64,000 bases of DNA from Bullera alba (taxonomy: Eukaryota > Basidiomycota > Tremellomycetes > Tremellales > Bulleraceae): NCBI GenBank assembly GCA_001600095.1, contig BCIX01000001.1:2815198-2879197 (forward strand), in the 5' to 3' direction. The notes beneath the pieces are model-generated. The model worked only from the letters and a program-made list of their open reading frames with translations, was not told the origin of the DNA and did no database searches. Below are positions 23,784 through 36,155 of the stretch, one piece after another (the first letter of the stretch is position 1; each line of letters opens with the position of its first letter). A program made the translations under genes and the position numbers.

Positions 23784-24979
23784 ATGGAGGATCACCACGA
23801 CAGTGATAGACTCGTCGTACTGGCTAGGTCGGCCTCTTCTACGAAGCGCCTCCACTTGGACGAAGATCGACTGGTCTGTCACAGCACACACTTCTTGGCC
23901 CCCGATTCGTCTCTCGACTCTCATCCCCAGGCTAGTCAACACAATGCGAGACATCAGTAATGTCAACATCACGCATTTGGTCGATACCGACGCGGTGATC
24001 AAGCCGGAGCTCACTGCTTAGACGGAACGATAGATCTTCTCAATGGCCTTGGGCCACAAGACGTCAACGTCAACTTGTACAGAAAGGGGTGCGACACCGC
24101 GGTGTCCGAGTTGGGCATGTTCGACGGAAACATCGCTCACAACGGAACCACGGATGAAACCTCGACAGTCTCTGCCTCTTCATACGAACGGTCCACCTGG
24201 CTAGACATCTCAGGTGAGTTCGATAGAAGAAACACAGCTGATTCATAGACGATGACTATCTGGAGCGGACGCCTTCATCGAGAAAGCCAAAGATGCACAT
24301 CCAAGCCAAAGATGCACATCTAAGGCAAAGTGTCAGCCTCCAAGCTCCAAGGCTCGGCACTGCTTTGTGATCTCGGGATCCATCTGGATGGTACGTGCCA
24401 TTGTATCAAAGTATCCAACTCGTGCTGATCGTTCCTACAGCTGAGCCCTGGCCCAATGGAACTCGAGGGAACCACTCAGCCAAGAGCGGCGATGAGGAGC
24501 AAGCTGTGAAGCATCGACAGCTTGTTCCTCGCGTAGACCGCATCCTCATTGGTGACGGCAAGGCAAACCCTTCGGCTGTCCAATTCGCACTCAAAGAGAT
24601 GGTTCACTGAGCAAAGAACTCAGCATCGCCACAGGTTGCGGAACATGAACGATTGCGCCAGACGGTGATGTCCGGTGCAGCCCATAACACCGACCTGCAG
24701 GCGACCATCGAGAAGCAGAGCAGCACAATCTTGACTACCAACGACATGCTGGATCATCGCCGAAAGCGCATCGACGGGCTCAATGATGGAGCCACTCCTT
24801 GCAAAAGGGTTGTATATGTACTTCCAAAGTGGTCCACGGTGGGCAAACGTCAAATTACCGACGGCGGCAACATTATCATACTTCAGCAACGCCGACAAAA
24901 CCATAGCCTATTTCGTCAGCCCTCTGCCTGGAGCGGCCGGTCACTTTCTGCCTCTTTCAACAATATCATTCTGGCCTGA
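23784..24979 (+). pseudogene. Decayed-looking spliced gene of unknown family
   Basis: A chain of coding-like frames on the plus strand held together by plausible introns but interrupted. The ATG at 23784 opens MEDHHDSDRLVVLARSAS and continues in the same frame through a single TAA at 23958-23960 to LDGTIDLLNGLGPQDVNVNL. A 35-nt intron (24214-24248) then joins TWLDIS to DDDYLERTPSSRKP. A 19-bp tandem duplication at 24284-24321 shifts the frame into VSASKLQGSALLCDLGI. A 50-nt intron (24391-24440) joins this to AEPWPNGTRGNHSAK. One TGA (24608-24610) separates FALKEMVH from a helical stretch (EHERLRQTVMSG onward) in the same frame, ending at 24979. I recognise no family. It could instead be a real gene with exons I have mis-joined. 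Confidence 0.35.
24284..24330. repeat. 19-bp tandem duplication, about 2.5 copies
   Basis: Copy 1 (24284-24302) and copy 2 (24303-24321) match at 18 of 19 bases; the last base is C in copy 1 and T in copy 2. A degenerate third start (AAGGCAAAG) follows at 24322. Nineteen is not divisible by three, so the duplication shifts any frame that crosses it. Confidence 0.9.
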
Positions 24980-25064
24980 GCTCGTACCAATCCGCTCAAC
25001 GAGCGAAGCGATTCACTACTTTCGCTGGAATCGCTCCGCTCATTGAGCAGATTGATACGAGCTT
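24978..25064. repeat. Imperfect 37-bp inverted repeat (hairpin) with 13-nt loop
   Basis: Left arm 24978-25014, loop 25015-25027, right arm 25028-25064. The arms match at 32 of 37 positions and all five differences are transitions. The centre of each arm is itself rich in CGCTC/GAGCG. It could be a small palindromic element, a terminator-like hairpin or a MITE remnant. It begins where the decayed coding region ends. Confidence 0.85.
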
Positions 25065-25518
25065 AGAGATGAATCAGAAGAGGCCAGGAACGGAGCTGGA
25101 AACGGCGTGCTCGTGGAGCTCACACTCGGAAGAAGGGGTCAGCATCTCTCTGGAGACCTTATAAGTAGATTGCGTTGTAGCATGCCATCCTTCCTCCTAA
25201 GGATCCAATTATGATAAGTTGTTTCGCCTAATGCCCACTCACCTTCGTGAGTCTCAACTCGGATCCTGCCGAGCGCTGCAACCCATCTTCCCCCCATCCT
25301 TCTCCTTGACGCTCAATGGAGTCGATCACTTCACTAGTGGTAGTCTCCTATTTCGAGTCCCACTCAAGCTTGTTCCGCGACCATCGTCCTCGTCCTAGCC
25401 CGACCTCCCGGCTTTCCGGGAGCAAAACAGGTTGATGCTCATCGGTGACTCGTTCAGATGTCATGCAGACCACCCGTGGCGACAAGTGACTTGACATGCA
25501 TGGGTATCAGACAGATTC
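25065..25518. other. Spacer between the hairpin and the TRL1 stop
   Basis: 454 bp with no supported gene. It presumably contains the TRL1 3' untranslated region near its right end. Confidence 0.45.
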
Positions 25519-28500
25519 TCAGTACATCCCTCTGATTCTTCCTTCTCCCTTGACATTGTCCAGCTTGAGCCATTTGACCCTACCTCCGCCCTCGGCAATC
25601 TCGTCCGTACTGCTTTCCTTGGTTCCAGAGGCTATAGCTTGCCGAGCAGCTTTAACCAGTGCTCTCGCTTCAAAGGCGTTTGTCGCCTCCGACTTTGTGC
25701 CCACTGTGACGTGTAAGAAGACGCTCAGCTCGTCTGAAATGATCAACTCTGGTGCTTTGGCTGTTCCCGCCTCGCCATCCTTCTTGTCGGTCGGCCCCGG
25801 GGTGATCGTTCGGGGGTGGAGGTTGTCGACCATGAGAGCCATGACTCGGCCATCCCAAACGAGGTATGGCATGTCAAACTCGTATATTGGCGACAAGGTT
25901 GATTCCGCCAATCCCCGACATGTCCCCCAAAGGCCTTGAACGGGACCAGTTGCTTCGGCCTCAGCCTCACCAGCAGCCTCCTTCTCCGAGGCAACGCTGT
26001 TCTCATGCACCAGCGTGATATGCGGTTTCGTTGTCACCCGACTGTCCTTTTGCATGTTCTCGAACATGGACTGTGCCTCGTTGTCGGATCGAGTGTCGAA
26101 GATGGATAAAACCGTTGACTTGAGATCGATCTCCGGGGCAACACCAAAGTATCGGACTTTCTTGCCAATTTTGACCGCAGGGGCACGGTACGGCGTAGTC
26201 ACCTTGTACGCTTCGGCGTCCTTGAGCGCTTGTTCGATCTTCTCGTCTCTCGGCAGGGGTATGTCCAGTGTTTGACAAAGACTCTCCACTATCGTCCTGA
26301 AAGTCACTGAGATAGGGTCGGGGATATTGACTGTGATAAGCTTCTCGAATATTTCGGGATCGGGGGAGGTCCAGTTCCTCAAGAAGTTCCCCACGACAGC
26401 TTCATGTTCGGCCTCCAATGTCAGATCCGGGCGAAGCGTCTGGTGATTGTCTCCTCGCTTGACCACCCGCTCGGAACACACTCGCAGCAGTCGATGATAC
26501 GGTTCCGACTCGACATCCCAGACCACTCCGATCAGTCGTACGTTGACGTTCTTGAGATCTTTCTTCTGACCCAATTCGGAGAGCTCCTTGTAGTGCTTGT
26601 CGATGTGATTGTTTCTGCAGACAGCATCAGTTGCCGCCGAAAAGCCCTGTCCACAGGCTCTAAAGACTCACCTGTCGGCGAACACGACCTCCTTGTTCTT
26701 CAGAAGTCCGGCAATGTTGGCCAAGAACGTGGGACCTGTCTTCTTGCTAGTCACATCGTCGCTTTGCGTGTGCCCAAAGCCAAAGAGGCGCGATAATGCA
26801 ACGCCAACCATTGTTTTGCCTAGCACCCAAATAGTCAGGCCTGCACGTCAAATCATCCCAAGCTAGACTCACCACATCCAGGTACCGCGACGGGCACAAT
26901 CACATATTTCTTCGGTAGTCCGTCTTTGCTGACCTCTGGCTCCTTCTGCTTGCCTTTGCTTATACCCTTCATCTTGTAGTTTCCCGCTTGTGCCGCTTTC
27001 CAAGCCTGAGCTCCTTCCTTCTCCACCCAAGCCAGGAATCGCTCCCTGACGCGGACCACCCCCTTGTCGTAGTTGTCGAATAGTTTGGGCTCTGTCTTCA
27101 TCATTCCAGCCGCCCAATCGGCATACAAGCCAACCTCGGCTCGTTTATTCTTCTTCCTCACTTTGTCCCATATATCGGAAGTCTGCTGCTCGTTTGGCTT
27201 ATCCAGTAGAGGGAGTAACACCCGGGTTACCTCCCTCCACTGACGGTAGAGGAGGTATGGCTCGTCGAACTTGACCTTAAAGAAGTAGGGTGCGCCAGGT
27301 CGATAAGGCGGTTTCCCCTCGCTCGTAGGGTTGTCGGCGACGGTGGATCGCACGACAAATCCCTCGATCATATCGCCTTCCCAGGCGCCCGTCTGGGCGA
27401 CGTTGTCGGTGAATTCTTTGACCTTCTCGATACTCTCAACTTCGACATATTTGGTTGGGATGAAACCGAACTCATGAGCGAACTCGGTGACCTTTGTAGG
27501 AGGGACTGTGGCGAAGTGAGGGGTGTTGTGGTTCAGACCATGGAGGTGAAGACCTGTCCAATGTTCCGGCGTTGCAATGACGTGTTCCTCGAACGAATCG
27601 TCGCAGAGCTATGGGCGGAATCCTGAGTAAGCGTTGACACCAACGTTGCCAGACAAGCTCACCTCCAAGACCGCTGTGAGATTCTGATCCCATAGTCGAC
27701 GAGCGAGCTCCTCTTCCGACTGGCCACTCCGCTTCAAGGTCCGTTTGAGCCACTGTCTTCCGACCTCTGCGTGCGATTGCGCCTCCTTGTCCTCGTCTGT
27801 CGCTGCTGCCACGTTCTTCTCTGTGGCTTTGTTCTTACCCTTGTCGTCGATCTTGACAGCTTTCATATCGTCAACAAGGACACCATCGGAGCTTTTCCGC
27901 CGTGTCTGCTTTGCTTCGGCCTCGGTGGTCGTGCCGAGGGAATGCTTAGATGCGACCAGGAGATGTGTAGGGCCGAGAGCGGAAATGAGGATGAGACACC
28001 CATTCGACTTGAGAGTAAGGTAATATGGCGGCACGGTATGGTTCCTCATGAGCTTCCACTAGCGTATGATCCATTCAGCATTCAACTACCTGTTGTCGGT
28101 TTGTCAGAAGGCGACTTACGTTCGTCCACCCGACTTCGTCAATGTTGAAAAACTTGTCGTATCCTCTGGCGACGATACGCTCTCGTTGCTCGTCCTTCTC
28201 CCATTCCCCCTCGTACTGTTCCGCCTCGGGAGGTACACCTTCGCCTCCCTCCACGACCTCTGTGAATAACCCTCGAGCAAGCGTTGGGAACAGGTTGTTC
28301 TTGTTGAAATACATGTGTTCCGTCATCTTCCAGCTCGTGATCCGCCTATCCCGCGCCTGAGCGGTTTTGCTGCTCTCAGCTACATCTCGAGCAGGGTCTG
28401 ACTTGTTCTCGTATATCGACGCTGGGTAGAGGTGGACAGAGGGTCGAACGGCCTTGGGATTCGCTTTCCGGAGTGCCCGAAGGGAGCGAAGGAGAGCGGC

Positions 28501-28572
28501 GGTAGATATTGGATGTTTGTCCATCATCTCGGGTGATTTTTCCTGTGGGATATCTAGCTCGGACATGGCCAT
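25519..28572 (-). CDS. TRL1: Fungal tRNA ligase (ligase-kinase-cyclic phosphodiesterase)
   Basis: Joins tRNA half-molecules after intron excision and, in fungi, ligates the HAC1/HXL1 mRNA cut by Ire1 in the unfolded-protein response. The start at 28572 reads MAMSELDIPQEKSP. The N-terminal adenylyltransferase shows RGYDKFFNIDEVGWT, then YYLTLKSNGCLILISAL, where the Lys of KSNG is a nucleotidyltransferase motif residue, and MIEGFVVRSTVADN. The kinase P-loop is VAVPGCGKT, formed across an intron near 26.86 kb, followed by FGHTQSDDV. The C-terminal phosphodiesterase shows KPHITLVHENSVAS and ends GEGRIRGMY. Four or five introns. Length is near the roughly 830 aa of the yeast enzyme, with a Lys/Glu-rich insert after KHSLGTTTEAEAKQ. 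Divergent from UFD4. Confidence 0.93.
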
Positions 28573-29218
28573 GGAAGGACGGTCCGTCTGTCACAAGGCG
28601 AGCTTGAGCTGATACTGAGATACAGATTGCTCGACCCAAGTATCCTTTCCTTTGCGATGTCTGAGGTCGTATCAAAATTCCGCCGACCTTTCTAACTCGA
28701 AAACCTCAAAGCTGAAACACAGCGCTTACCCCGCATTATCCCCACACAGCATCGTCATCTTAGTCAGATAGCTTCCGTCGTATCAGAAATTCCGGGGTGA
28801 TGAGTCAATTGATTAGGATCGTTTCTAATTCCCCTTTCGACCCCTTTATTACGCTCATCCTGTGTCGTCTCGCCGCTGACCGCGCTGTGAACGGGTCCTC
28901 CTCAACTGGTCCCTTCCTCACCCCAAACCACCTTGCATTCCTACCTTCAACACCCATCTCATCGCGTTCGACTCAATCATGGTAAGCCCGACCTAAGACC
29001 AGTCAGTGATACAACCACCTGTCCCAAACCGCTTTCGACATGCCCAGAGAAGGATAGAGTCAAGTACAACCTCCATCACGCTCACTCGATCGAACATACC
29101 CTTCGGACGTTTCATACCGCACCACGCAACACGCCATACACCCTCTTACTTTCACGATTCCACCTCAACCTCACACCCCACAGTCGAGCGCTTCTAGCTG
29201 CTGCGAGTGATACACTCA
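28573..29218. promoter_or_regulatory. Divergent spacer, TRL1 / UFD4, with probable 5'-UTR intron
   Basis: 646 bp between divergent starts. It is CT/CA-rich toward UFD4. A GTAAGC donor just after 28979 and a CCCCACAG acceptor at about 29183 could bound an intron in the UFD4 leader. No other gene is seen. Confidence 0.4.
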
Positions 29219-32200
29219 ATGCAACCACAGGAGGCTACGCAACATCTTGAACCGAATCTACCATCTAACTCTGATTCTACCGACGCCAACGCCCGCCCAA
29301 CGCACGATCACGACCAAAGTCCCGCGGTTGGTCGCATCACCAGAGCTCGACAAAGACGACTGACCAACACCGTCACCGACACTCAGCCGACCACCGATCA
29401 GACCGCACCGGCCATCACGCCAGTTCAGCGAGCAACGCGAAGGTCCACCGGTGCGACAGTTGAATCAAGCGGAAGCGCCGCGGTCAGTGGCAAGCGTAAG
29501 CAGAATCCTCATTCAGACGACTCGGAAGTGAACTCAAGGTGAGCGCTCGTTTCCTTCTCCTCGACGTCTTCTCCCCGAGTCATCCAATTTCGGGCTCACC
29601 ATCTCCTTCCCCGTCCCGGTTCCGACGTCGTCAAAGAAAGGACCGGCTCACATGCCGTCTTTCGTGTATTCTGGAAACCACTCGCACAATCCCTCGCGAG
29701 CATATGTTTCCCTCCTGAGAACTCCTTTCTCTGAATTCGCTCATTTTCCTCGCCGGTCTGTACGAGCTGAGTCATCGCTGACAATGTCCTCATCCAACCA
29801 CAGCTCAACAACATCTGCCACTCAGCAACCACAAATCGACCGCAAAGGCAAAAAGAAGGCCGTCGTACCCACGAGCCCCGTTCAGCAGACTACACCAGAC
29901 CAACCTTCCGCCTCTAAGCGATCTCGCAAAGCTCAACCCAGCGCTGACCAAGAAGGAAGGTACAGCCTCAGGAGGAAAAGCGAGGACAAATCTAAAAGCG
30001 AGAGAAAGGTCGACGTCAAGGGCAAGAGCAAGGAAATGCCGAAGAAGGCAAAGTGAGTCAATGGTGATTGATCCTTGCTGACGATCTCAGCCCTAGACAG
30101 AAACGTGCTGGACCGTCCACTCCGGGTGATCGCTCGAAGAAGGGAGAGTCGGGTAGGTCGTCTCGTGTTGCTCTCTGGATCGCTCGCGCTGACATATCAG
30201 CATCGAAACACCTCATTGACGACCCGATGGATGATGACGAGAGTGCTTGGCTAGACGAGCCTGAGCATCCCCGGCCACACCCCCTAATGGACGATGACGA
30301 GCGCGACGACGAAGGCATGGAGGGCTCAGGCCTAGATGAAGAAGACGAAGACCACAGTGACGAAGACATGCCCGAAGGCATTGGAGCAAGCGGTCTTGGT
30401 GGCGATGCCGAATTTGCTGCCTTATCTCGACGAGCACGCGAGAGTGGCATGCACTTGGACGAGGCGACAGCGGCGGCCATCTTTGGTGGCGGCTTCCGTG
30501 CTTTCGGCGGCATGATGTCGGGCCTGACCTCGAGGTTCAAACGCCTCAAGAACGAACTCCGGTCATCGAAGATTACAACGCGATTATCGGCACTGCGAGA
30601 GTGCAGTGAGCTCTTGTTGGTCAGCAATGAGGATACTCTAGGTGGTTCATTCTCCCCAACAAGCTTTGCAACAGAGTTCATCGCCATACTCAAAGGTCAA
30701 CCCAATATCGATCCCAAGGCCGATGAGGAGTCTTCGCCGAGGGCGATTGACGACATGGACGAAGATGCCCAGTTGGCTGCTGCCTTGGCTATGAGTACCG
30801 GCGGCGCCATGCCATCCGGCATGGGTCAGGAAGAAGAGATGGAATGTCAGTTGGTAGCGTGTCGATGCCTCGCCCATCTCCTGGAGGCACTGCCAGGCTC
30901 AGGTCATACCCTCGTCCACCTTGGTGCTATTCCGGTCTTGTGCTCCAAACTCACGGAGATCGAGTACATCGAGCTTGCCGAGCAGACTCTTAGCGTGAGT
31001 GCCATATCTCCCACCGAAAAGATGTGTTACTGACGTGCTATAGACCATGGAGAAGATCGCTATGGAGTGCCCCTCAGCGGTAGTCCAAGCTGGAGGTCTC
31101 TCGGCTCTGCTCAACTTCCTGCCATTCTTCTCCACCAACGTCCAGCGAACGGCAGTAACAGCGGCAGCCAACTGCTGTCGCAACATTTCCACCGAGTACT
31201 TTGCTCACGTCCGCGACGTCTTCCCCACTCTCCGAGAGGTCCTCACCCAAGCGGACCAGCGACTAGTCGAGCAGGCGACACTGGCCGTTGTACGCACTAT
31301 CGAAGCTTACCGACATAGTGCTAGCAACTTGGAGGGATTGCTAGACGTACCGACAGTCGTTGCCGTCAACTCCCTGCTCATGCCATCTGGAGGATCGCCA
31401 CTCTTGTCGCCTGGGACCTACACCCATCTGCTCAAGGCCCTCACTACATCCGCCAGGGGATCAGCCAAAGTCGCCGTTGCGTTCCTCGAGGCTGGTATGA
31501 CCAACACTATCCACCAAATCCTCACTGGTGTCTTACCTTCCTCCCACGAAGAGGACGAGCAAGGTGGTGCCGAAGGTGGTCAAGGCTTGTCAGGCGGTGT
31601 TGCCGACATGGCCGTCTTGCAGAATTTGGCCCATCGACCCAAGGATCAGGTCGAAGAGGCTCTCGCTCTCATCTGCGAGCTACTCCCACCTACCCCTAGA
31701 GATGGCGTGTTCGACTCGAAGGCGTACAGCGAGAAAAGCCTGCACAAGCTCAAGAAAGGTAGGCGATCCGACAAGACCGACAAGACGCCCCGACGATCCA
31801 TCAGGAACGAGGCGACAGGCACGCCTGCCTCGACCAGCGCCAACACCCCTGCAGAGGCCACTATCGCTCTGCCCCCAACGACCGCCCCAGCCGCCCCAGC
31901 TGCTCCAGCCGCCCCGACCGCCGAGACGACTGCGACTGCCATGCGGGATAGTCTTCTGAAAGCGAAGAAGGAGGCGGATGCTCAGGTAGAGCAACGAGTC
32001 AACCTCTTCAAAGCGCAGCCGGAATTGGTGGCAAAGTTCATCAAAGCAATGGTTCCTGTTCTGGTAGACGTGTACGCGGCGTCGGTCGCCGCGAGAGTCA
32101 GGACAAAGGTCTTGTCGGGACTCACGAAGGCGATCGCGTTTGCGGAACGAGATATCTTGCTATCCGCACTCAAGGTAAGCTGAAAGCAGCTAGATATGCT

Positions 32201-35200
32201 CTGCCTAGCTCAGCTAACGGAATTGCTAGACTGTCCCCATGGCAAGCTTCTTGTGTGCGATAATCTCGTCAAAAGACAACACTGCCTACGTCTTGAGCGC
32301 TCTACAATTGGTGGAACTGCTCGCGATCAAGCTTCCCGACGTTTACCAAGTCTCACTCCAACGCGAGGGAGTGGTGTTTGAAATCGAGGCTCTCGCCGCT
32401 CAAGAGCTCAGCACGGCTAAAGCCCCCAAGGACGATGCCGCCGATGCAGCCGTGAAGAAGGAACCCGAGGAGGTACCTGCGGCTCCAGCTCCAGCCCCAG
32501 CCGCCGCCGCCGCAGGACCTTCTTCTGGGATCATGATTGGATCCAGGAGAATGCCACTCGAAGGCATCCCAGACGACCTCAAGCCTCTCTTCGCGGCATC
32601 TGGTCTGCCAGCTGGTTTGTCGTCATTCCTCATGGATGGCGCTGGCCCAAGTACGCCTACGCCTAAACGCCCGAGCACAATGGTCGACCCCCACGACGCC
32701 AATATCCTTCGAGCGAGGGTATTGATCGTGAAGAAGATCTTCAGTACAACCACGGCCGAAGACGGCAACTCTGCCACCGCTGTCCTGGACAAGGTCGGCG
32801 ATCTGGTCAAAAAGCTCAACCAGCCAAAAGCATCCGATGGAGAGATTAGGGATGCTCTGACCGACCTTGGCCGACAGTTGACCTCGAATGGACAAGCGCT
32901 TTCTAGCTTCGAATTGCTCAAGAGTGGTTTGGTGGATGGTCTGCTCGAGTTTGTCGATGTCGAGGGAGCGGTATCTCCGGCCAGCCGAAGAGCGATGCTC
33001 TTTGATATCCTATCCGACACGGCATCGACAAGTCCAAGCCCATTGGTCATGTTGATCAAACGACTTCACGAGTCTCTGAGTCGACTGGAAGAGTTCCAAG
33101 TGGAAGTGGCATTCAACGGAGTGATGGACTCGACACGGTCAACACTGTCGAAGACGATGCGAGTACGTCTGCAAGCGGAAGAAGGAACGGATGTACCGAA
33201 AGGAATGGCCAATTTGGTCATCACCATTCAAGCCATTGCGCCCCTGCAAGCACTACACGACTATCTCCGTCAAAGGGTTGCCGATGGTCATCTCGCCGGT
33301 CCTGGAGGTGGTTCGGGCATCTCCAACATGATTGCGGCGTATGCTTCTGGGATGTCTGCTGGAAGAGGCGGTATGAGCGGAGCAGACCTTCAGGCGACAG
33401 CTTCAAGAATGTTGGACGCACTCGCCGCTTCGAGAGGTGACGCAGGTCGAAGACCAGGTCAGCCCGCGCCAGCGGCCACTGCTGGTGGAAGTAGCCTCGC
33501 CTTGCCTCCACCGGTTAATGCCCCTCCAGCAGCGGAGACACCGGCAGCCGCTCCAACCAGACGGCGAAGTGCGAGACTGAGCGCGCAGGGTACGGGTGAA
33601 ACACAAGATGAGCCACAAGCGCCATCGACCCCGCCTGCCCCGGAATTGTCAACAAGCGCTCCAGAAGCCACGATCCTGCCTGGCATGCCGATGGACATGG
33701 ACTTTGATGAGGAGGAGGGATTCACCGACGAAGAATACGACGCGGAGGTGTATGAAGATGAGATGGAGGAAGAGTTGGCCAGGCCACAGGAGAAGGTGGT
33801 CAACATGTCGGTAGCTCCGGGTAAGTCCGAAATCGAATACTCGCCAGGCGACTAAATTGATCTTTGTTTGATGTAGATGGATCCCGAGTCGAGGCAAAGA
33901 CGCCAGAAGGAACCCGAATCACGACGCCAAGTCAGGCTGCGGCACAGACAGCCTCTGCCACTCAACCTGCCGCTGCTGGACCTTCAGGATCTAACACCCC
34001 TCGTACGGGCTCATACGCTGGAGCCGTGAAGACTGCGCCTACGGACTGGCACCTCGAGTTCAGTATCAACGGCAATGATCTTCCCCTGACCGAGACGGTA
34101 TATGGAGTTGCGCACAAGCATACGAGTAGCACCGACGACAACCGAAGTGGATTGGGCGGTCAGTATGGCGCGCCCTTGGTTATCCGTTACCGAAAGAAAG
34201 ATGGTCCAGCACCAACGACCGGTAAGTCGACCGGTGCATGATAATTGCGCCATGTACTGACAAGAGCATAGCGGTCTCAACGGACGCCATCGTAACGCCC
34301 TCGACGGATGGGCTCGGCGTGACTCTCGACGCGAGCAAGCCTACCAGCAAGATCCTAAGGCTGCTCCGTGTCGTACACAACCTCACAGTGGAGGCGCGAG
34401 AAGCGACTGGCAAAGACCAAGCGATGGAGGAGACCCTATTCGTCAACAACAAGTTGACGGCGAAATTGACCCGGCAGCTTGAGGAGATCATGATTATTGC
34501 CAGGTGAGCTATAAGGCACGCACAGTATGTCAACTGTAGCTGACCCCTTTGGAACAGTAACTGCCTGCCAGAGTGGGCGGTCGAGCTACCAAAGCACTTC
34601 TCCTTCTTGTTCCCGTTCGAGACGCGATACGGATTCTTGCAAAACACCTCGTTTGGCTATGGCCGGCTGTTGGCTCGATATCAAGCCGCCAACCAGTCCC
34701 GCAACTCTCGACAGAGAGACGATCTCAGCCACCTAGCTAGATTGGTCCGGCAAAAAGTCCGAATCTCCCGTCCTCAGCTACTGGAGTCTTGTGCCAAGGT
34801 GATGGAGCTGTACGGAACGTCCAGTGGGATGCTCGAGATCGAGTACTTTGACGAAATTGGTACTGGACTGGGTCCGACCTTGGAGTTTTACTCCATCGCC
34901 TCGAGGGAGTTTGCGAGGAGGTCACTGTCGTTGTGGAGAGACGAGGATGATACGAAGGCCGGAAACTATGTCCACTTCCCTAAAGGCCTGTTCCCAGCGC
35001 CAATCTCTGGAAGTGACGCGGCAATCACTGCTGCTGGGTGAGTCAGCTTATTTGTCTGTGATCGCTTAGCTGACCAAGGGTGTCCAGGACTCGACTTTCC
35101 TGGTTCAAGATCATTGGACTGTTTGTAGGACGAGCGCTACTCGATTCTCGTATCATCGACGTCAACCTAAACAAGGTGTTCCTCCGTGCTGTCCTTGGAC

Positions 35201-36155
35201 AACCCATCAAGAAGAATGTTGCAACGCTGCGATTGGTCGACCCTGCTCTGGCTCGATCGCTGGAAGGACTCCAGTCATACCTCCAAACGCGCAAGGATAT
35301 CGAGTCGCTACAACTCCCCGCTGCGGCCAAGAGAAACAAGCTGGCCTCGTTGACCATTCACGGAGTCAAGCTCGTCGACCTCTCACTCGACTTTACATTG
35401 CCCGGATACCCCAACGTCCAGCTCAAGCCGGATGGGGCACTGGTCGATGTCGACGACTCAAACTTGGAGGAATACCTTGATAGAGTGTTGGAAATGACAC
35501 TGGGAGAAGGAATCGACAAGCAAGTCAAGGCGTTCAAGGATGGTTTCAGCATGATCTTCTCGGTGGACGACATGAAGATCTTCTCGCCAGACGAGCTGGG
35601 ATTGCTGTTCGGTAACGCAGACGAGGATTGGTCCAAAGAGAGTAAGTGGAGATTCTCCTGTCTCGATGTGTCATTGACGCTAACGATGAATAGCTCTGGA
35701 ACAAGCTATCAAAGCCGATCACGGTTACAACCTCGACAGCGTAGCCGTCCAGAATCTGATCCAAGTGATGAGCGGTTATGACAAGGAGCAACGTAGACAA
35801 TTCCTCCAGTTGTAAGTGCAGCTGAGTTTGATTTGGTCTTCCTTTAAAGCTGATCGTTGGTGCAGTATCACCGGAGCACCCAAGCTGCCCATTGGCGGCT
35901 TTAGAGGTCTCAGCCCTCCATTCACTGTCGTCAAGAAACCACACGAAGCGCCGTTCAGGGCCGACGATTACTTGCCATCCGTCATGACGTGTGCTCAGGT
36001 CAGTGATAATTGACTGCTTGGCAGATGGGAACAAGCTCGCTGACTCGAAAACTCCGCAGTACCTCAAGATGCCTGATTACTCGAACAAGGAAGTCCTGGC
36101 AGCTCAAATCCAGCGCGCCATGCTCGACGGTGGAGGATCCTTCCACCTCTCGTAG
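29219..36155 (+). CDS. UFD4: HECT-type E3 ubiquitin ligase of the Ufd4/TRIP12 class
   Basis: Ubiquitin ligase of the ubiquitin-fusion-degradation pathway. I chose the ATG at 29219 (MQPQEATQHLEPNLPS); an upstream ATG at 28979 splices straight into a stop. About 13 exons, near 2,000 aa. A 264-nt intron (about 29539-29802) joins VNS to SSTTSATQQPQ. The first 300 residues are disordered with basic (KGKKKA, SKRSRK) and acidic (DDDE, DEEDED) patches. An armadillo-type helical region follows (RFKRLKNELRSSKITTRLSA, QLVACRCLAHLLEALPGSG, TAVTAAANCCRNISTEYFAH). Ala/Pro-rich linkers separate later parts. The HECT domain starts near 34.6 kb (ESCAKVMELYGTSSGMLEIE, YFDEIGTGLGPTLEFYS) and carries the catalytic Cys in SVMTCAQYLKMPDYS close to the C-terminus (GGGSFHLS). 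Confidence 0.92.

Noticed and set aside
28979..29218. Upstream ATG as the UFD4 start
   Set aside because: Splicing from this ATG to the acceptor at about 29183 gives a stop after eight codons (TCG AGC ... TGA). The intron is more likely in the 5' leader, with translation from 29219.
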